This document shows positions 1 to 7,582 of a stretch of DNA of 64,000 bases, in pieces. A program made the translations under genes and the position numbers. The notes beneath the pieces are model-generated. The model saw only the letters and a list, made by a program, of their open reading frames with translations. It was not told where the DNA came from and searched no databases. The stretch comes from JAPULR01 sp963665075 (GTDB taxonomy: Bacteria; Chloroflexota; Dehalococcoidia; Lucifugimonadales; GCA-2712585): the NCBI GenBank assembly GCA_963665075.1, contig OY762063.1, positions 1,426,001 through 1,490,000 of the forward strand, read 5' to 3'. Numbering within the stretch: position 1 is the first letter of the stretch; each line of letters starts with the position of its first letter.

Positions 1-2
1 CC

Positions 3-572
3 TCTACTCCCACAGCGACGCCCACCCGTCGCCGCTTCACTGTGGACGAATACCACGCTATGGCCCACGCCGGCATCCTCACCCGTGATGACCGTGTAGA
101 ACTTCTGGACGGAGACATTATCCTTATGCCGCCTATCGGAGACTGGCACGGCGCCAGCGTATTCCGCTTTAACAACATTATCACCCCCTTGTTTCAGGGA
201 CGGGCCATCGTGTCCGTACAAGGCCCGGCCCGTCTTAACGACATGAGCGAGCCTCAGCCGGACGTTATGCTGGTTCGGTGGCGCGACGACTATTACGACG
301 GCGGCAAGCCCCGTCCGAAAGACGTGCTGTTGCTGATAGAAGTCTCCGACACCACCGTCGAATATGACCGCGGCCCCAAGCTTTCCGCCTACGCCCGCGC
401 AGGCATCCCCGAAGTCTGGATAGTCACTCGCAAGGAACGCCGCATCGAATCCTACACAGACCCCTCAGGCGACAAATACTCAACCGTGCGCCACTTCAAT
501 CCCGGCCAAACCATCGCCCCCCAAGCCTTCCCCGACATATCCCTCCAGGTAAACCAACTCATAGCCCGCTAA
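3..572 (+). CDS. Uma2 family PD-(D/E)XK endonuclease-like protein, 5' end cut by window
   Basis: Putative restriction-endonuclease-fold protein of the Uma2 (DUF820) family; its substrate is unknown. Visible family features are the strand VELLDGDIILMPP, then PQPDVMLV, then LLLIEVSDTT with the likely catalytic acids, and KLSAYARAGIPEVWIV. The reading frame is open to the window edge, and the residues before the GTG at 42 (TPTRRRFTVDEY) match the start of the paralogue at 49681-50298. The true start therefore lies upstream of the window and the GTG is internal. Two close copies in one window suggest recent duplication or repeated acquisition. Confidence 0.8.
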   Translation, partial: STPTATPTRRRFTVDEYHAMAHAGILTRDDRVELLDGDIILMPPIGDWHGASVFRFNNIITPLFQGRAIVSVQGPARLNDMSEPQPDVMLVRWRDDYYDGGKPRPKDVLLLIEVSDTTVEYDRGPKLSAYARAGIPEVWIVTRKERRIESYTDPSGDKYSTVRHFNPGQTIAPQAFPDISLQVNQLIAR

Positions 573-612
573 CCCCCCCTTTTATCCCTTCCCCCTCGAT
601 ACAACCTCCGTC

Positions 613-700
613 ATTCCCGCGAAGGCGGGAATCCAGTCCCGCTCACCCTGACCATCCCATCATCCGCTCACCCTGAGCCTGTCGAAGGGTCGAGCGCCCC
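613..700. repeat. 20-bp palindrome and CTGAGC-type palindrome
   Basis: 613-632 is a copy of the main repeat of this genome, ATTCCC-N8-GGGAAT with a GCGnAGGC centre. It has the same layout as the neisserial dRS3 repeat. About 664-700 is a copy of a second family, GCTCACCCTGAGC-x-TGTCGAAGGGTCGAGCG. The gap 573-763 holds nothing else visible. Confidence 0.8.
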
Positions 701-763
701 CCTCCTTGACACCCCCACACCCCCTCGCTACACTCCCACCAATCCCCACGCCAACGAGGCCCC

Positions 764-1222
764 ATGCCAACACAAACCCCCGACGTCGAAGCCCTCCGCC
801 GCGACTACATCGGACAAGAAAGCCCCCCCGAATATCTGGACGTTGAGAAGGGCCACGTCCGCGCCTTCGCCGAAGCCATCGGCGACCCGAACCCCCTCTA
901 CAGCGACGAGATAGCCGCCCGCAACTCCCGCTTCGGCGGCGTTATCGCCCCACCCACCTTCCTCCGCGCCGCCCGCACCCAACGCCTCGAAGACCTCCCC
1001 CCCGACTTCCCCTACAAGCGCCTCCTCGACGGCGGCAGCGAGTGGGAATACTTCGAACCCGTCCGCGTCGGCGACCGAATCGCCGCCGTCAACCGCGTGG
1101 TGGACATCTTCGCCCGCGCCGGCAGCCTCGGCCCCATGATCTTCGTCATCACCGAAACCACCTACACCAACCAGCTGGGCCAGGTCGCCGCCACCCAGAA
1201 GAACACCTCCATCCGCTACTAG
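764..1222 (+). CDS. MaoC-like hot-dog protein, FAS1-like dehydratase N-domain type
   Basis: A 152-aa single hot-dog-fold protein resembling the N-terminal half of MaoC-type enoyl-CoA hydratases/dehydratases. The segment FAEAIGDPNPLYSDEIAA corresponds to the catalytic loop, but the histidine expected after the Asp reads Tyr (NPLY). This subunit is therefore probably the structural, non-catalytic partner. The next gene (1458-1892) supplies a matching hot-dog domain with the Asp/His pair intact. Together they would form a split two-subunit dehydratase acting on a CoA thioester. The substrate is unknown; the MFE-2-like SDR downstream suggests a beta-oxidation-like route. Confidence 0.75.
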   Translation: MPTQTPDVEALRRDYIGQESPPEYLDVEKGHVRAFAEAIGDPNPLYSDEIAARNSRFGGVIAPPTFLRAARTQRLEDLPPDFPYKRLLDGGSEWEYFEPVRVGDRIAAVNRVVDIFARAGSLGPMIFVITETTYTNQLGQVAATQKNTSIRY

Positions 1223-1263
1223 CCGACCGTTGCGTAACCCTCATTCCCACCTGCCCATCCGCC

Positions 1264-1391
1264 ATTCCGGCGAAAGCCGGAATCCATCCCCCATCCGCCA
1301 TTCCCGCGCAGGCGGGAATCCATCCCCCATCCGCCATTCCCGCGTAGGCGGGAATCCATCCCCTATCCGTCATTCCCGCGCAGGCGGGAAT
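1264..1391. repeat. Four-copy tandem array, exact 36-bp period
   Basis: Palindromes of the ATTCCC-N8-GGGAAT family start at 1264, 1300, 1336 and 1372, exactly 36 bp apart. The first copy carries CCGG in place of CCCG, with the matching change in its other arm. The 16-bp spacers (CCATCCCCCATCCGC type) are near-identical, so this is a tandem duplication rather than a CRISPR array. It separates two genes that probably act together. Confidence 0.9.
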
Positions 1392-1457
1392 CCAGGGGTG
1401 AGGTGGGGATTGGCCCTTTATGCTCATCCTCCCAATACGCATCAATAGGTAAAGGAA

Positions 1458-1892
1458 ATGACCAATCACCCATACTGGGAAGACGTTGAGGAAGGAACCC
1501 GAATCCCCTCCCTCGTGAAGCATCCCACCACCCGCCAGCTTGTCCGCTACGCCGGCGTCTCCGGCGACTTCTACGAGATTCACTACGACAAGGACTTCGC
1601 CGTCGACACCGGCTTGCCAGGTGTCATCCTCCACGGCGCGCTGAGGAGCGCCTTCCTCGGCCAGATGCTCACCGACTGGATTGGCCCCGAAGGAACCCTC
1701 CGCAAGCTGGGCTGCCAGTACCGCGGCATGGACGAACCCGGCGTCGCCCTCACCTGCGGCGGCGTAGTAACGAAGAAGTACGTAGATAACGGACGCCCCC
1801 TCCTCGACTGCGACGTCTGGGTGGAGGACGAACAGGGCCGTCGCTTCACCCCCGGCTGGGCCACCGTCCAACTCCCCACCCACAACCCCTAA
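1458..1892 (+). CDS. MaoC-type dehydratase, catalytic hot-dog subunit
   Basis: A 144-aa hot-dog protein. AGVSGDFYEIHYDKDFA contains the Asp and His of the MaoC / hydratase-2 catalytic motif, followed by GLPGVILHGALR, the usual helix and glycine-rich turn. AAAGGAA precedes the ATG at a normal distance. It probably pairs with the 764-1222 product to hydrate or dehydrate an acyl-CoA. The two genes are separated only by a tandem repeat array. The exact substrate cannot be read from the sequence. Confidence 0.8.
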   Translation: MTNHPYWEDVEEGTRIPSLVKHPTTRQLVRYAGVSGDFYEIHYDKDFAVDTGLPGVILHGALRSAFLGQMLTDWIGPEGTLRKLGCQYRGMDEPGVALTCGGVVTKKYVDNGRPLLDCDVWVEDEQGRRFTPGWATVQLPTHNP

Positions 1893-1900
1893 CCCCCCTT

Positions 1901-2160
1901 ATTCCCGCGAACGCGGGAATCCATCTCCTCTTATCCCTTCCCCCACCAACACCCGTCATTCCCGCGCAGGCGGGAATCCATCTCCTCTTATCCCTCCCCC
2001 CACCAACACCCGTCATTCCCGCGCAGGCGGGAATCCATCCCCTCTTATCCCTTCCCCCACCAACACCCGTCATTCCCGCGCAGGCGGGAATCCATCCCCT
2101 CTTATCCCTTCCCCTTGACGGGGGAAGGTTAGGCCTGTCCTGAGCTTTTCGAAGGGATGG
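1901..2160. repeat. Four-copy tandem array, exact 57-bp period, plus two other repeat families
   Basis: Palindromes start at 1901, 1958, 2015 and 2072, exactly 57 bp apart, with near-identical spacers (CTCTTATCCCTTCCCCCACC type). They are followed by a partial CTTCCCCTTGACGGGGGAAGG repeat (about 2104-2128) and a CCTGAGCTTTTCGAAGG repeat (about 2131-2157). The whole 1893-2241 interval is repeat apart from the ribosome binding site AAAGGAG before the next gene. Confidence 0.9.
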
Positions 2161-2241
2161 GGGCGAATCCCCCATCATTGCCTTTTCTCCCCATCCTTTG
2201 TATCGTATCTCCCAACCATCCCCGTCAACAAAGGAGAAATC

Positions 2242-3168
2242 ATGCCCGGAGTTCTCGAAGGCAAGGTCGCAATCGTAACCGGCTCAGGCCGCGGCATAGG
2301 TCGCGGCGTCGCCATCCTCATGGCCCAGGAAGGCGCGAAGGTGGTCATCGTAGACCCCGGGACGGAGCTTGACGGCTCCGGCGGCTCTATAGCCATCGCC
2401 GACGACGTAGTCAACGAAATCCGCGCCAACGGCGGCGAGGCCGTCGCCTGCTACGAATCCGTCGCCACAATGGAAGGCGGCGAGGCCATCGTCCAAACCG
2501 CCCTCGACAATTTTGGCAAGCTGGACGTCGTCGTAACCTGCGCCGGTATCCTCCGCGACCGGATGCTCTTCAACATGACCGAGCAGGAATGGGACAGCGT
2601 CATCGCCGTCCACCTCAAGGGCACCTTCACCGTCGTCAAGTACGCCGCAATCCTCTTCCGCCAGCAGCGTTCGGGCCGCATCATCACCTTCAGCTCCGAG
2701 TCCGGACTCATCGGCAACTCCGGCCAGGCCAACTACGGCGCCGCCAAGTCCGGCATCGCCGGCTTCACCAAGGTCGTCGCCCGCGACATGGGACGCTACG
2801 GCGTCACTGCCAACTCCATCGCTCCCCGCGCCAACACCCGCATGACGTCGGACATCCCCTCCGCCGCCAGCCAGATCCGCGCCGCCCAGGGCGTCGCCGC
2901 CATCGAGGGCGAGGACGACCTGGAATCCGCAGACCCCGACGACGTTGCCCCCTTCACCGTCTTTCTGGCCAGCGACTACGCGTCCCACGTAAACGGCCAG
3001 ACCTTCCTCGTCTACGGCGGCGTGGTCTCTCTCATGTCCCAACCCCGTCCGGAACGCTCCATCTTCAACGGCGAAGAACGCTGGGACTTGGAGAAGCTGG
3101 CCCCCCTCGCCAGAAACTACCTCACCAAAGGCATCGACAACCCCGCACCACCGCAACCATCCCGATAA
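2242..3168 (+). CDS. Short-chain dehydrogenase/reductase, MFE-2-like
   Basis: NAD(P)-dependent oxidoreductase with Rossmann fold: TGSGRGIGRG near residue 14 binds the cofactor, and CAGILRDRM and Ser...YGAAKSG (YxxxK) give the catalytic core. The extended loop after the second strand (VDPGTELDGSGGSIAIAD) and the phrase GNSGQANYGAAK resemble the dehydrogenase domain of multifunctional enzyme type 2. A 3-hydroxyacyl-CoA dehydrogenase role next to the MaoC pair is therefore plausible. That step is inference. At 308 aa it carries a C-terminal extension beyond the 250-aa norm. A close paralogue lies at 4419-5333. Confidence 0.85.
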   Translation: MPGVLEGKVAIVTGSGRGIGRGVAILMAQEGAKVVIVDPGTELDGSGGSIAIADDVVNEIRANGGEAVACYESVATMEGGEAIVQTALDNFGKLDVVVTCAGILRDRMLFNMTEQEWDSVIAVHLKGTFTVVKYAAILFRQQRSGRIITFSSESGLIGNSGQANYGAAKSGIAGFTKVVARDMGRYGVTANSIAPRANTRMTSDIPSAASQIRAAQGVAAIEGEDDLESADPDDVAPFTVFLASDYASHVNGQTFLVYGGVVSLMSQPRPERSIFNGEERWDLEKLAPLARNYLTKGIDNPAPPQPSR

Positions 3169-3192
3169 TCTAACGATTAGGAGCAAAACAGA

Positions 3193-4116
3193 ATGAAACT
3201 CGCATTCTTCGACGATTTCAAACTCGGAGTAGTTAAAGACAACGCCGTGGTAGACGTGACCGACGCCGTGTCCGGCATAACCCACACCTCCCCCCAGGAC
3301 CTCATCAACCGCGTCATCGAAAACTTCGACGACATCAAAACGGCGTTGCAGCAGGCCGCCGACTCAGGCTCCGCCGCGCCCCTCGAACAGGTGCGGCTGC
3401 GACCCCCGCTGCCCAAGCCCGGCAACGTCGTCGCTATGGCCGTCAACTACATGGAGGACGGCACCAGGGACGCGCCCGCCCCCATCAACGCCTTCCACAA
3501 GTCCCCCAACTCCGTCATCGGCCCCGGCGACACCATGATTCTGCCCGACGTTCCCGCCACCATCTTCGAAGGCGAGGCGGAAATGGCCCTGGTCATCGGC
3601 AAGCGGGCCAGCTACGTCCGACAGGAAGACGCCCTCGACTACGTGTTCGGCTACACGAACTTCATTGATGGTTCCGCCCGCGGCTTGCCCCCCGGCGGCA
3701 ACACCTTCTACCAGATGAAGGCCCGCAACACCTTCGCTCCCCTCGGCCCCTGGATAGTCACCGCCGACGAGATAGACGACCCCCAGGAACTTGCAGTAAA
3801 GCTCTGGGTCAACGGCGAACTGAAGCAGAATTTCAACACCAACGACATGGCCCACAAGATTCCCCGGATTATCGAGTGGGTCAGCTCCGTCCACGACCTG
3901 GAACCCGGTGACGTCATCGCCACCGGCACCAACCACCGCGGCCTGAGCGCCTTCCAGGATGGGGACAACATCGAAATGCAAATAGAAGGTCTGGGCGCCC
4001 TCGCCTTCAACGTCAGGGACGACCTGAAGCGCACCTGGGCCCGCACTACCCGCCTGGAAATGGCGCAGCAGGGCATCGACGGAACCACCCCCCAAATCAC
4101 CGGCAAATATGCCTAA
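3193..4116 (+). CDS. Fumarylacetoacetate hydrolase family protein
   Basis: A 307-aa member of the FAH family, metal-dependent enzymes that cleave or decarboxylate acylpyruvate-type intermediates of ring breakdown. The C-terminal catalytic domain starts near residue 75 (PKPGNVVAMAVNY). It shows the acidic metal ligands in FEGEAEMALVIGKRA and later VFGYTNFIDGSARG, and ends with LEPGDVIATGTNHRG. AGGAG lies 9 nt before the ATG. The gene follows the first SDR by 24 nt and probably shares its transcript. It is flanked by two paralogous SDRs, which suggests duplication around it. The exact substrate is unknown. Confidence 0.85.
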   Translation: MKLAFFDDFKLGVVKDNAVVDVTDAVSGITHTSPQDLINRVIENFDDIKTALQQAADSGSAAPLEQVRLRPPLPKPGNVVAMAVNYMEDGTRDAPAPINAFHKSPNSVIGPGDTMILPDVPATIFEGEAEMALVIGKRASYVRQEDALDYVFGYTNFIDGSARGLPPGGNTFYQMKARNTFAPLGPWIVTADEIDDPQELAVKLWVNGELKQNFNTNDMAHKIPRIIEWVSSVHDLEPGDVIATGTNHRGLSAFQDGDNIEMQIEGLGALAFNVRDDLKRTWARTTRLEMAQQGIDGTTPQITGKYA

Positions 4117-4133
4117 CCCCCAACCCATTCGTC

Positions 4134-4375
4134 ATTCCCGCGTAGGCGGGAATCCATCTTCTCCCGCCGCTCACCCTGAGCTTGTCGAAGGGTCGAGTGC
4201 CCCATCATTCCCGTCCCTCCTCGTCATTCCCGCCCCTCCTCGTCATTCCCGTCCCTCCTCGTCATTCCCGTCCCTCCTCGTCATTCCCGCCCCTCCTCGT
4301 CATTCCCGCGTAGGCGGGAATCCACGGCGGGGCGGAGGGGGAAGGCTGGGATGGGGGTGACTCCCCGCTTCCCCA
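4134..4375. repeat. Repeat cluster with a 19-bp tandem array of half-palindromes
   Basis: A full palindrome sits at 4134-4153 and a CACCCTGAGC-TTGTCGAAGGG copy at about 4172-4198. From about 4204 the left half of the palindrome (CATTCCCG plus CCCTCCTCGT) is repeated about five times with a 19-bp period. The run ends in a complete palindrome at 4301-4320. This occupies nearly all of the 4117-4418 gap. Confidence 0.85.
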
Positions 4376-4418
4376 ACCAATCGGCAACTCAATACAACAC
4401 CACGACAGAGGCAAAAAA

Positions 4419-5333
4419 TTGACAAACCTGCTAAAGGATAAGGTAGCAATAGTAACTGGCTCCGGCCGCGGCATCGGCCGCGGAGTCGCCATGCTCATGG
4501 CTCAGGAAGGCGCGAAAGTTGTCGTCGTTGACCCCGGTGCGGAACTCGACGGCTCCGGCGGTTCCGTTGCCATCGCCGACGGCGTCGTTAACGAAATCCG
4601 CAACAACGGCGGTGAAGCCGTCGCCTGCTACGAGTCCGTAGCCACAATGGAGGGCGGCGAAGCAATAGTCCAGTCAGCCTTGGACAATTTCGGCAAGCTG
4701 GACATCGTCGTCACCTGCGCCGGAATCCTACGCGACCGCATGATTTTCAACATGACCGAAGACGAGTGGGACGCGGTGATAGCCGTCCATCTCAAAGGGA
4801 CATTCTCCGTGGTCAAGCACGCCGCCATCCTCTTCCGCCAGCAGCGTTCGGGCCGCATCATCACCTTCAGCAGCACCTCCGGCCTCATCGGCAACTCCGG
4901 CCAGGCCAACTACGGCGCCGCCAAGGACGGCATCGCCGGCCTCACGCGGGTAGCCGCCCGCGACCTGGGGCGCTACGGCGTCACCGCGAACTCGATCGCC
5001 CCCAGCGCCCGCACCCGCATGATTGGAGCCGTCCCAACCTCGGCCCGACAGCTTCGCGCCGCCCAGGGCATCGCCGGCGCGGGCGGTGGCGCATTGGTCG
5101 GCGACGCCGACGACATCGCCCCCTTCGTCACCTGGCTCTCCTCCGACGAGTCCGCCCACGTCAACGGCCAGGTCTTCTACGTCACCGACGGCCTTGTCAG
5201 CCTGCTCAACCAGCCGGAAGCCGTCCGCACCATCAACAAAGAAGGACGCTGGACGGTGGACGAACTCGTAAAAGTCTTCCCCATCACCCTCGGCGTCGAC
5301 CTCTACAACCCCGCCCCTGCCCCCAACCCGTAG
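4419..5333 (+). CDS. Short-chain dehydrogenase/reductase, paralogue of 2242-3168
   Basis: A 304-aa SDR nearly collinear with the enzyme at 2242-3168: TGSGRGIGRGVAMLMAQEG at the N-terminus, CAGILRDRM, and Ser...GNSGQANYGAAKDG containing YxxxK. The start is TTG, with a modest GAGG upstream. The C-terminal third diverges from its paralogue, so substrate specificity may differ. The pair probably arose by duplication and brackets the FAH gene. The likely role is oxidation of a 3-hydroxyacyl or related hydroxyl intermediate in the same pathway; the substrate is not readable from the sequence. Confidence 0.85.
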   Translation: MTNLLKDKVAIVTGSGRGIGRGVAMLMAQEGAKVVVVDPGAELDGSGGSVAIADGVVNEIRNNGGEAVACYESVATMEGGEAIVQSALDNFGKLDIVVTCAGILRDRMIFNMTEDEWDAVIAVHLKGTFSVVKHAAILFRQQRSGRIITFSSTSGLIGNSGQANYGAAKDGIAGLTRVAARDLGRYGVTANSIAPSARTRMIGAVPTSARQLRAAQGIAGAGGGALVGDADDIAPFVTWLSSDESAHVNGQVFYVTDGLVSLLNQPEAVRTINKEGRWTVDELVKVFPITLGVDLYNPAPAPNP

Positions 5334-5425
5334 GGGCGACCCTTGTGGTCGCCCGCCCCCAACGCCCACCACCGCTCACCCTGAACTCATCCTGAGCTTG
5401 TCGAAGGACGAAGGGTCGAGCGCCC
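5331..5425. repeat. GTAGGGGCGA...CGCCC palindrome plus CTGAGC/TCGAAGG repeat
   Basis: About 5331-5356 is an interrupted palindrome, GTAGGGGCGACC with GGTCGCCC. Related elements lie at 28971-28992, 44308-44335 and 59898-59935. About 5374-5424 holds a rearranged CCTGAGCTTGTCGAAGG copy. Confidence 0.7.
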
Positions 5426-5525
5426 TTGGTCGCTGTGCAAACTCGCCTTCGATATTGTTTCGCACGAGCATTGGCGGTATCCTATTCCTATCACGAATGC
5501 AGTTCCCAAACGCAGGGAGGCTGAG

Positions 5526-5729
5526 ATGAATAGCGAGACTAGAGAGATGACCCCACTGGAAATCTTGAAATCGCGCAAGGAGCGTAACGCAGTTCCAAAC
5601 GGCGCAAACGCCGAGCTTAGCCCTCTCCAGGAGTTGCTTCGGCGGCAGCAGCGCGCCAAAGCAACGAAACAATCCGACTATCTGCGCCGCCTGGCTGAGA
5701 AAGCTCTAAATGACGTTAATCATCGGTAG
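5526..5729 (+). CDS. 67-aa protein coupled to the Ntn peptidase gene
   Basis: I do not recognise this small protein. It is highly charged, with MTPLEILKSRKERN at the N-terminus, a middle ELSPLQELLRRQQRAKA and a basic C-terminus. It reads as mostly helical, with no membrane segment and no signal peptide. AGGGAGG stands 5-6 nt before the ATG, a strong ribosome binding site. The stop lies 20 nt inside the next gene, so translation of the proteasome-like peptidase is probably coupled to it. It could be a substrate, inhibitor or adaptor of that peptidase; this is inference from the arrangement only. Confidence 0.6.
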   Translation: MNSETREMTPLEILKSRKERNAVPNGANAELSPLQELLRRQQRAKATKQSDYLRRLAEKALNDVNHR

Positions 5730-6426
5730 TCGCTGCAAGGACGGCGTAATCCTTGCGGCCGATCAGAAGGTGATTCGGGGTGGTGAGGTCGACTACCAGC
5801 GAAAGATTTTCGAGTCATCGGGAATTCTGCTTGCGTTTGAAGGATTGACCGGGCTGGTGCCCGACTTCCTCACGTTGCTGGATGGCGAGCGTTACCAGAC
5901 CGGCGACTTTTCTTCTTTATTCCACGCCAAGTTGGTTATGGAAGACATTGTCAAGGGGTTCTTTGACAGGTACGCGGAACGCCTTGAAGGATCCGTGCCC
6001 TTCGGAGCATCAATTGCCGGGTTGAGCGACATCAATTCCGGTCCCGCGGACCTCTATTATATCCATCACGGGGGGTATGGCGAATCTGTAAAGTTCCGAT
6101 GTTCCGGCAATGGCGCGCCCTATGCATACTCCATTGCCACCCATCTAATGTCGCGCGACAACTCTTGCTATGTCAACGCAGCCAGAGCCGCGTTTGTAAT
6201 TTCTTGGGTTGCCGGCGTTGACCATACTGTCGGCGGCACTCCCCAAGTGGTCATCTTGCGTGACAACTTCCCCAAGCCCCAATACCTGAATCCGCAAATC
6301 GTCAATGGCCTTGGCGAACACTCTGACGGCTTTAGAAATTATCTGAGGAGCGGGATCGGAATGACTGACGAATGGGTATATGGATTGGCGGGCCAAGAAA
6401 TTCCCTTGACTATCGACAACCTGTAG
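5710..6426 (+). CDS. Proteasome-like N-terminal-nucleophile (Ntn) peptidase
   Basis: A 238-aa protein of the proteasome beta / HslV superfamily (peptidase family T1-like). After removal of Met the chain would begin with Thr, and the order TLIIGSRCKDGVILAADQK puts an Asp at residue 17 of the mature chain, as in proteasome beta subunits. The Lys of QRKIF corresponds to the catalytic Lys33, with a two-residue shorter loop. GASIAGL and a glycine-rich C-terminal half (GGTPQVVILR) follow. It is neither canonical HslV (no hslU nearby, longer) nor Anbu by length. It overlaps the upstream 67-aa gene. Natural substrates are unknown. Confidence 0.75.
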   Translation: MTLIIGSRCKDGVILAADQKVIRGGEVDYQRKIFESSGILLAFEGLTGLVPDFLTLLDGERYQTGDFSSLFHAKLVMEDIVKGFFDRYAERLEGSVPFGASIAGLSDINSGPADLYYIHHGGYGESVKFRCSGNGAPYAYSIATHLMSRDNSCYVNAARAAFVISWVAGVDHTVGGTPQVVILRDNFPKPQYLNPQIVNGLGEHSDGFRNYLRSGIGMTDEWVYGLAGQEIPLTIDNL

Positions 6427-6446
6427 CGACGGTTTTGAAACCCGTC

Positions 6447-6526
6447 ATTCCCGTGTAGACGGGAATCCATCTCCTCTTTTTCCCTTCCCCCTCAACGCCA
6501 CTCGTCATTCCCGCGAAAGCGGGAAT
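6447..6526. repeat. Two palindromes, 60 bp apart
   Basis: 6447-6466 (with a compensated A/T change, CCCGTGTAGACGGG) and 6507-6526 belong to the ATTCCC-N8-GGGAAT family and are joined by the usual TCTTTTTCCCTTCCCCC-type spacer. Confidence 0.85.
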
Positions 6527-6552
6527 CCAGGGGTGCGGATGGGGGTGCCCCC

Positions 6553-7140
6553 CTAACCCCCAATCCCCGCCTTCGCCAACGCGTCCCGCTCCGCCAGCTT
6601 CTCCTCCCGCACCGCCTCCCAATCCTCCCGCAGCAACTCCATGTACACAAACCGCCGCCCCTCCCGCCGAACCATCCTCACCGACCGGAAGCCGGACTTC
6701 TCGAAGCACCGCAACGCCCGCTTATTCCACCTCAGCGTGTGCAGGTACAGCCGGTTCAGCCCCGTCGTCCGAAAGATGTAATCCACCAGCGTGACTACCA
6801 CGTCAAACCCGTACCCGCCGTTCCAGTACCGCCGGTCCCCAATCAGCACCCCCACCTCCGCCGACTTCTGGACAATGTCCACGTCGTAATACATGCAGTT
6901 GCCGATGTATGCGCCGTCCAGCGTATCCACCGAGAGCGGCTTCGCCCAGGCCAACGGAAACCGCAGCTGCTCCTTGTAGAGGCGCAGAAACTCATCGTAG
7001 TCCATCGTCAGCGGCGGCGCCGCGTCCAGATGCGAAAGCTCCGGATCCGTCCGCCAAAGAAACTCGTTCCAGGCGTCCCTCACCGTCTTCTCCCGAAGCG
7101 CCACCCGCGCGCCCCGAATATAAACCCTATCCTTCAACAT
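6553..7140 (-). CDS. GNAT family N-acetyltransferase
   Basis: A 195-aa acetyl-CoA-dependent acyltransferase of the RimJ/RimL-like branch. The acetyl-CoA loop is visible as GDRRYWNGGYGFD, followed by the helix and strand ending NRLYLHTLRWNKRALRCFEKSGF, where the Asn and Tyr positions typical of the family are kept. The ATG at 7140 is preferred over an upstream ATG because it leaves only a 14-nt overlap with the NUDIX gene and removes a low-complexity leader. The substrate (protein N-terminus or small amine) is not predictable. Confidence 0.8.
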   Translation of the reverse strand: MLKDRVYIRGARVALREKTVRDAWNEFLWRTDPELSHLDAAPPLTMDYDEFLRLYKEQLRFPLAWAKPLSVDTLDGAYIGNCMYYDVDIVQKSAEVGVLIGDRRYWNGGYGFDVVVTLVDYIFRTTGLNRLYLHTLRWNKRALRCFEKSGFRSVRMVRREGRRFVYMELLREDWEAVREEKLAERDALAKAGIGG

Positions 7141-7582
7141 CCCTCTTCTGGATGAGGTCCAGGGCGGAGTCGAGAATCTTCGCTTCGTTGGCATAGGTAA
7201 GCCTCCGCTGGGCTTCGTCGACGGGCACCCACTCCACCTCGTCGAACTCGAAGTCGTGGTCGTGGACGGAACCGCCGTGGCACGTCATCAGATAGAAATG
7301 CACCGTCTTGTTGAATCGGGTGGGGTCGGGAGGCTGCATGAACCAGTATTGAATGCTGCCGATCGGTTCTTGCAGAGCCACCTTCAGCCCCGTCTCCTCC
7401 CGAACCTCCCGCAGCGCCGTCTGCTCCATCGTCTCCCCCCTGTCCGGCGTCCCTTTCGGCAGACTCCACCGAAGGGGATCCCGACGTCCGCACAACGCCA
7501 CCTCAACCTTCCCTTCCCGCTGACGATAGACCACCCCTCCCGCCGAAACGGGCCTCTTCACCCTGCCTCTACGTCGCTTCAT
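7127..7582 (-). CDS. NUDIX hydrolase
   Basis: A 151-aa pyrophosphohydrolase. The NUDIX box is complete: GTPDRGE, seven residues, then REVREETGL, near residues 45-70. Other features are the N-terminal AGGVVYR strand and the conserved FDEVEWVPVDEA downstream. It is translationally coupled to the GNAT gene, whose start lies 14 nt inside it. An alternative TTG start lies two codons upstream. The substrate is unknown; the layout resembles Ap4A- or nucleotide-diphosphate-cleaving members. Confidence 0.85.
   Translation of the reverse strand: MKRRRGRVKRPVSAGGVVYRQREGKVEVALCGRRDPLRWSLPKGTPDRGETMEQTALREVREETGLKVALQEPIGSIQYWFMQPPDPTRFNKTVHFYLMTCHGGSVHDHDFEFDEVEWVPVDEAQRRLTYANEAKILDSALDLIQKRDVEG

Noticed and set aside
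1264..1391. CRISPR-like array with regular 36-bp period
   Set aside because: The spacers are nearly identical, there are only four copies, no cas genes are near, and the same palindrome occurs singly all over the window.
2284..3285. Long minus-strand ORF opposite the SDR (333 aa)
   Set aside because: Gly/Val/Ala-rich shadow with no motifs, antisense to a clear SDR; an effect of high GC.
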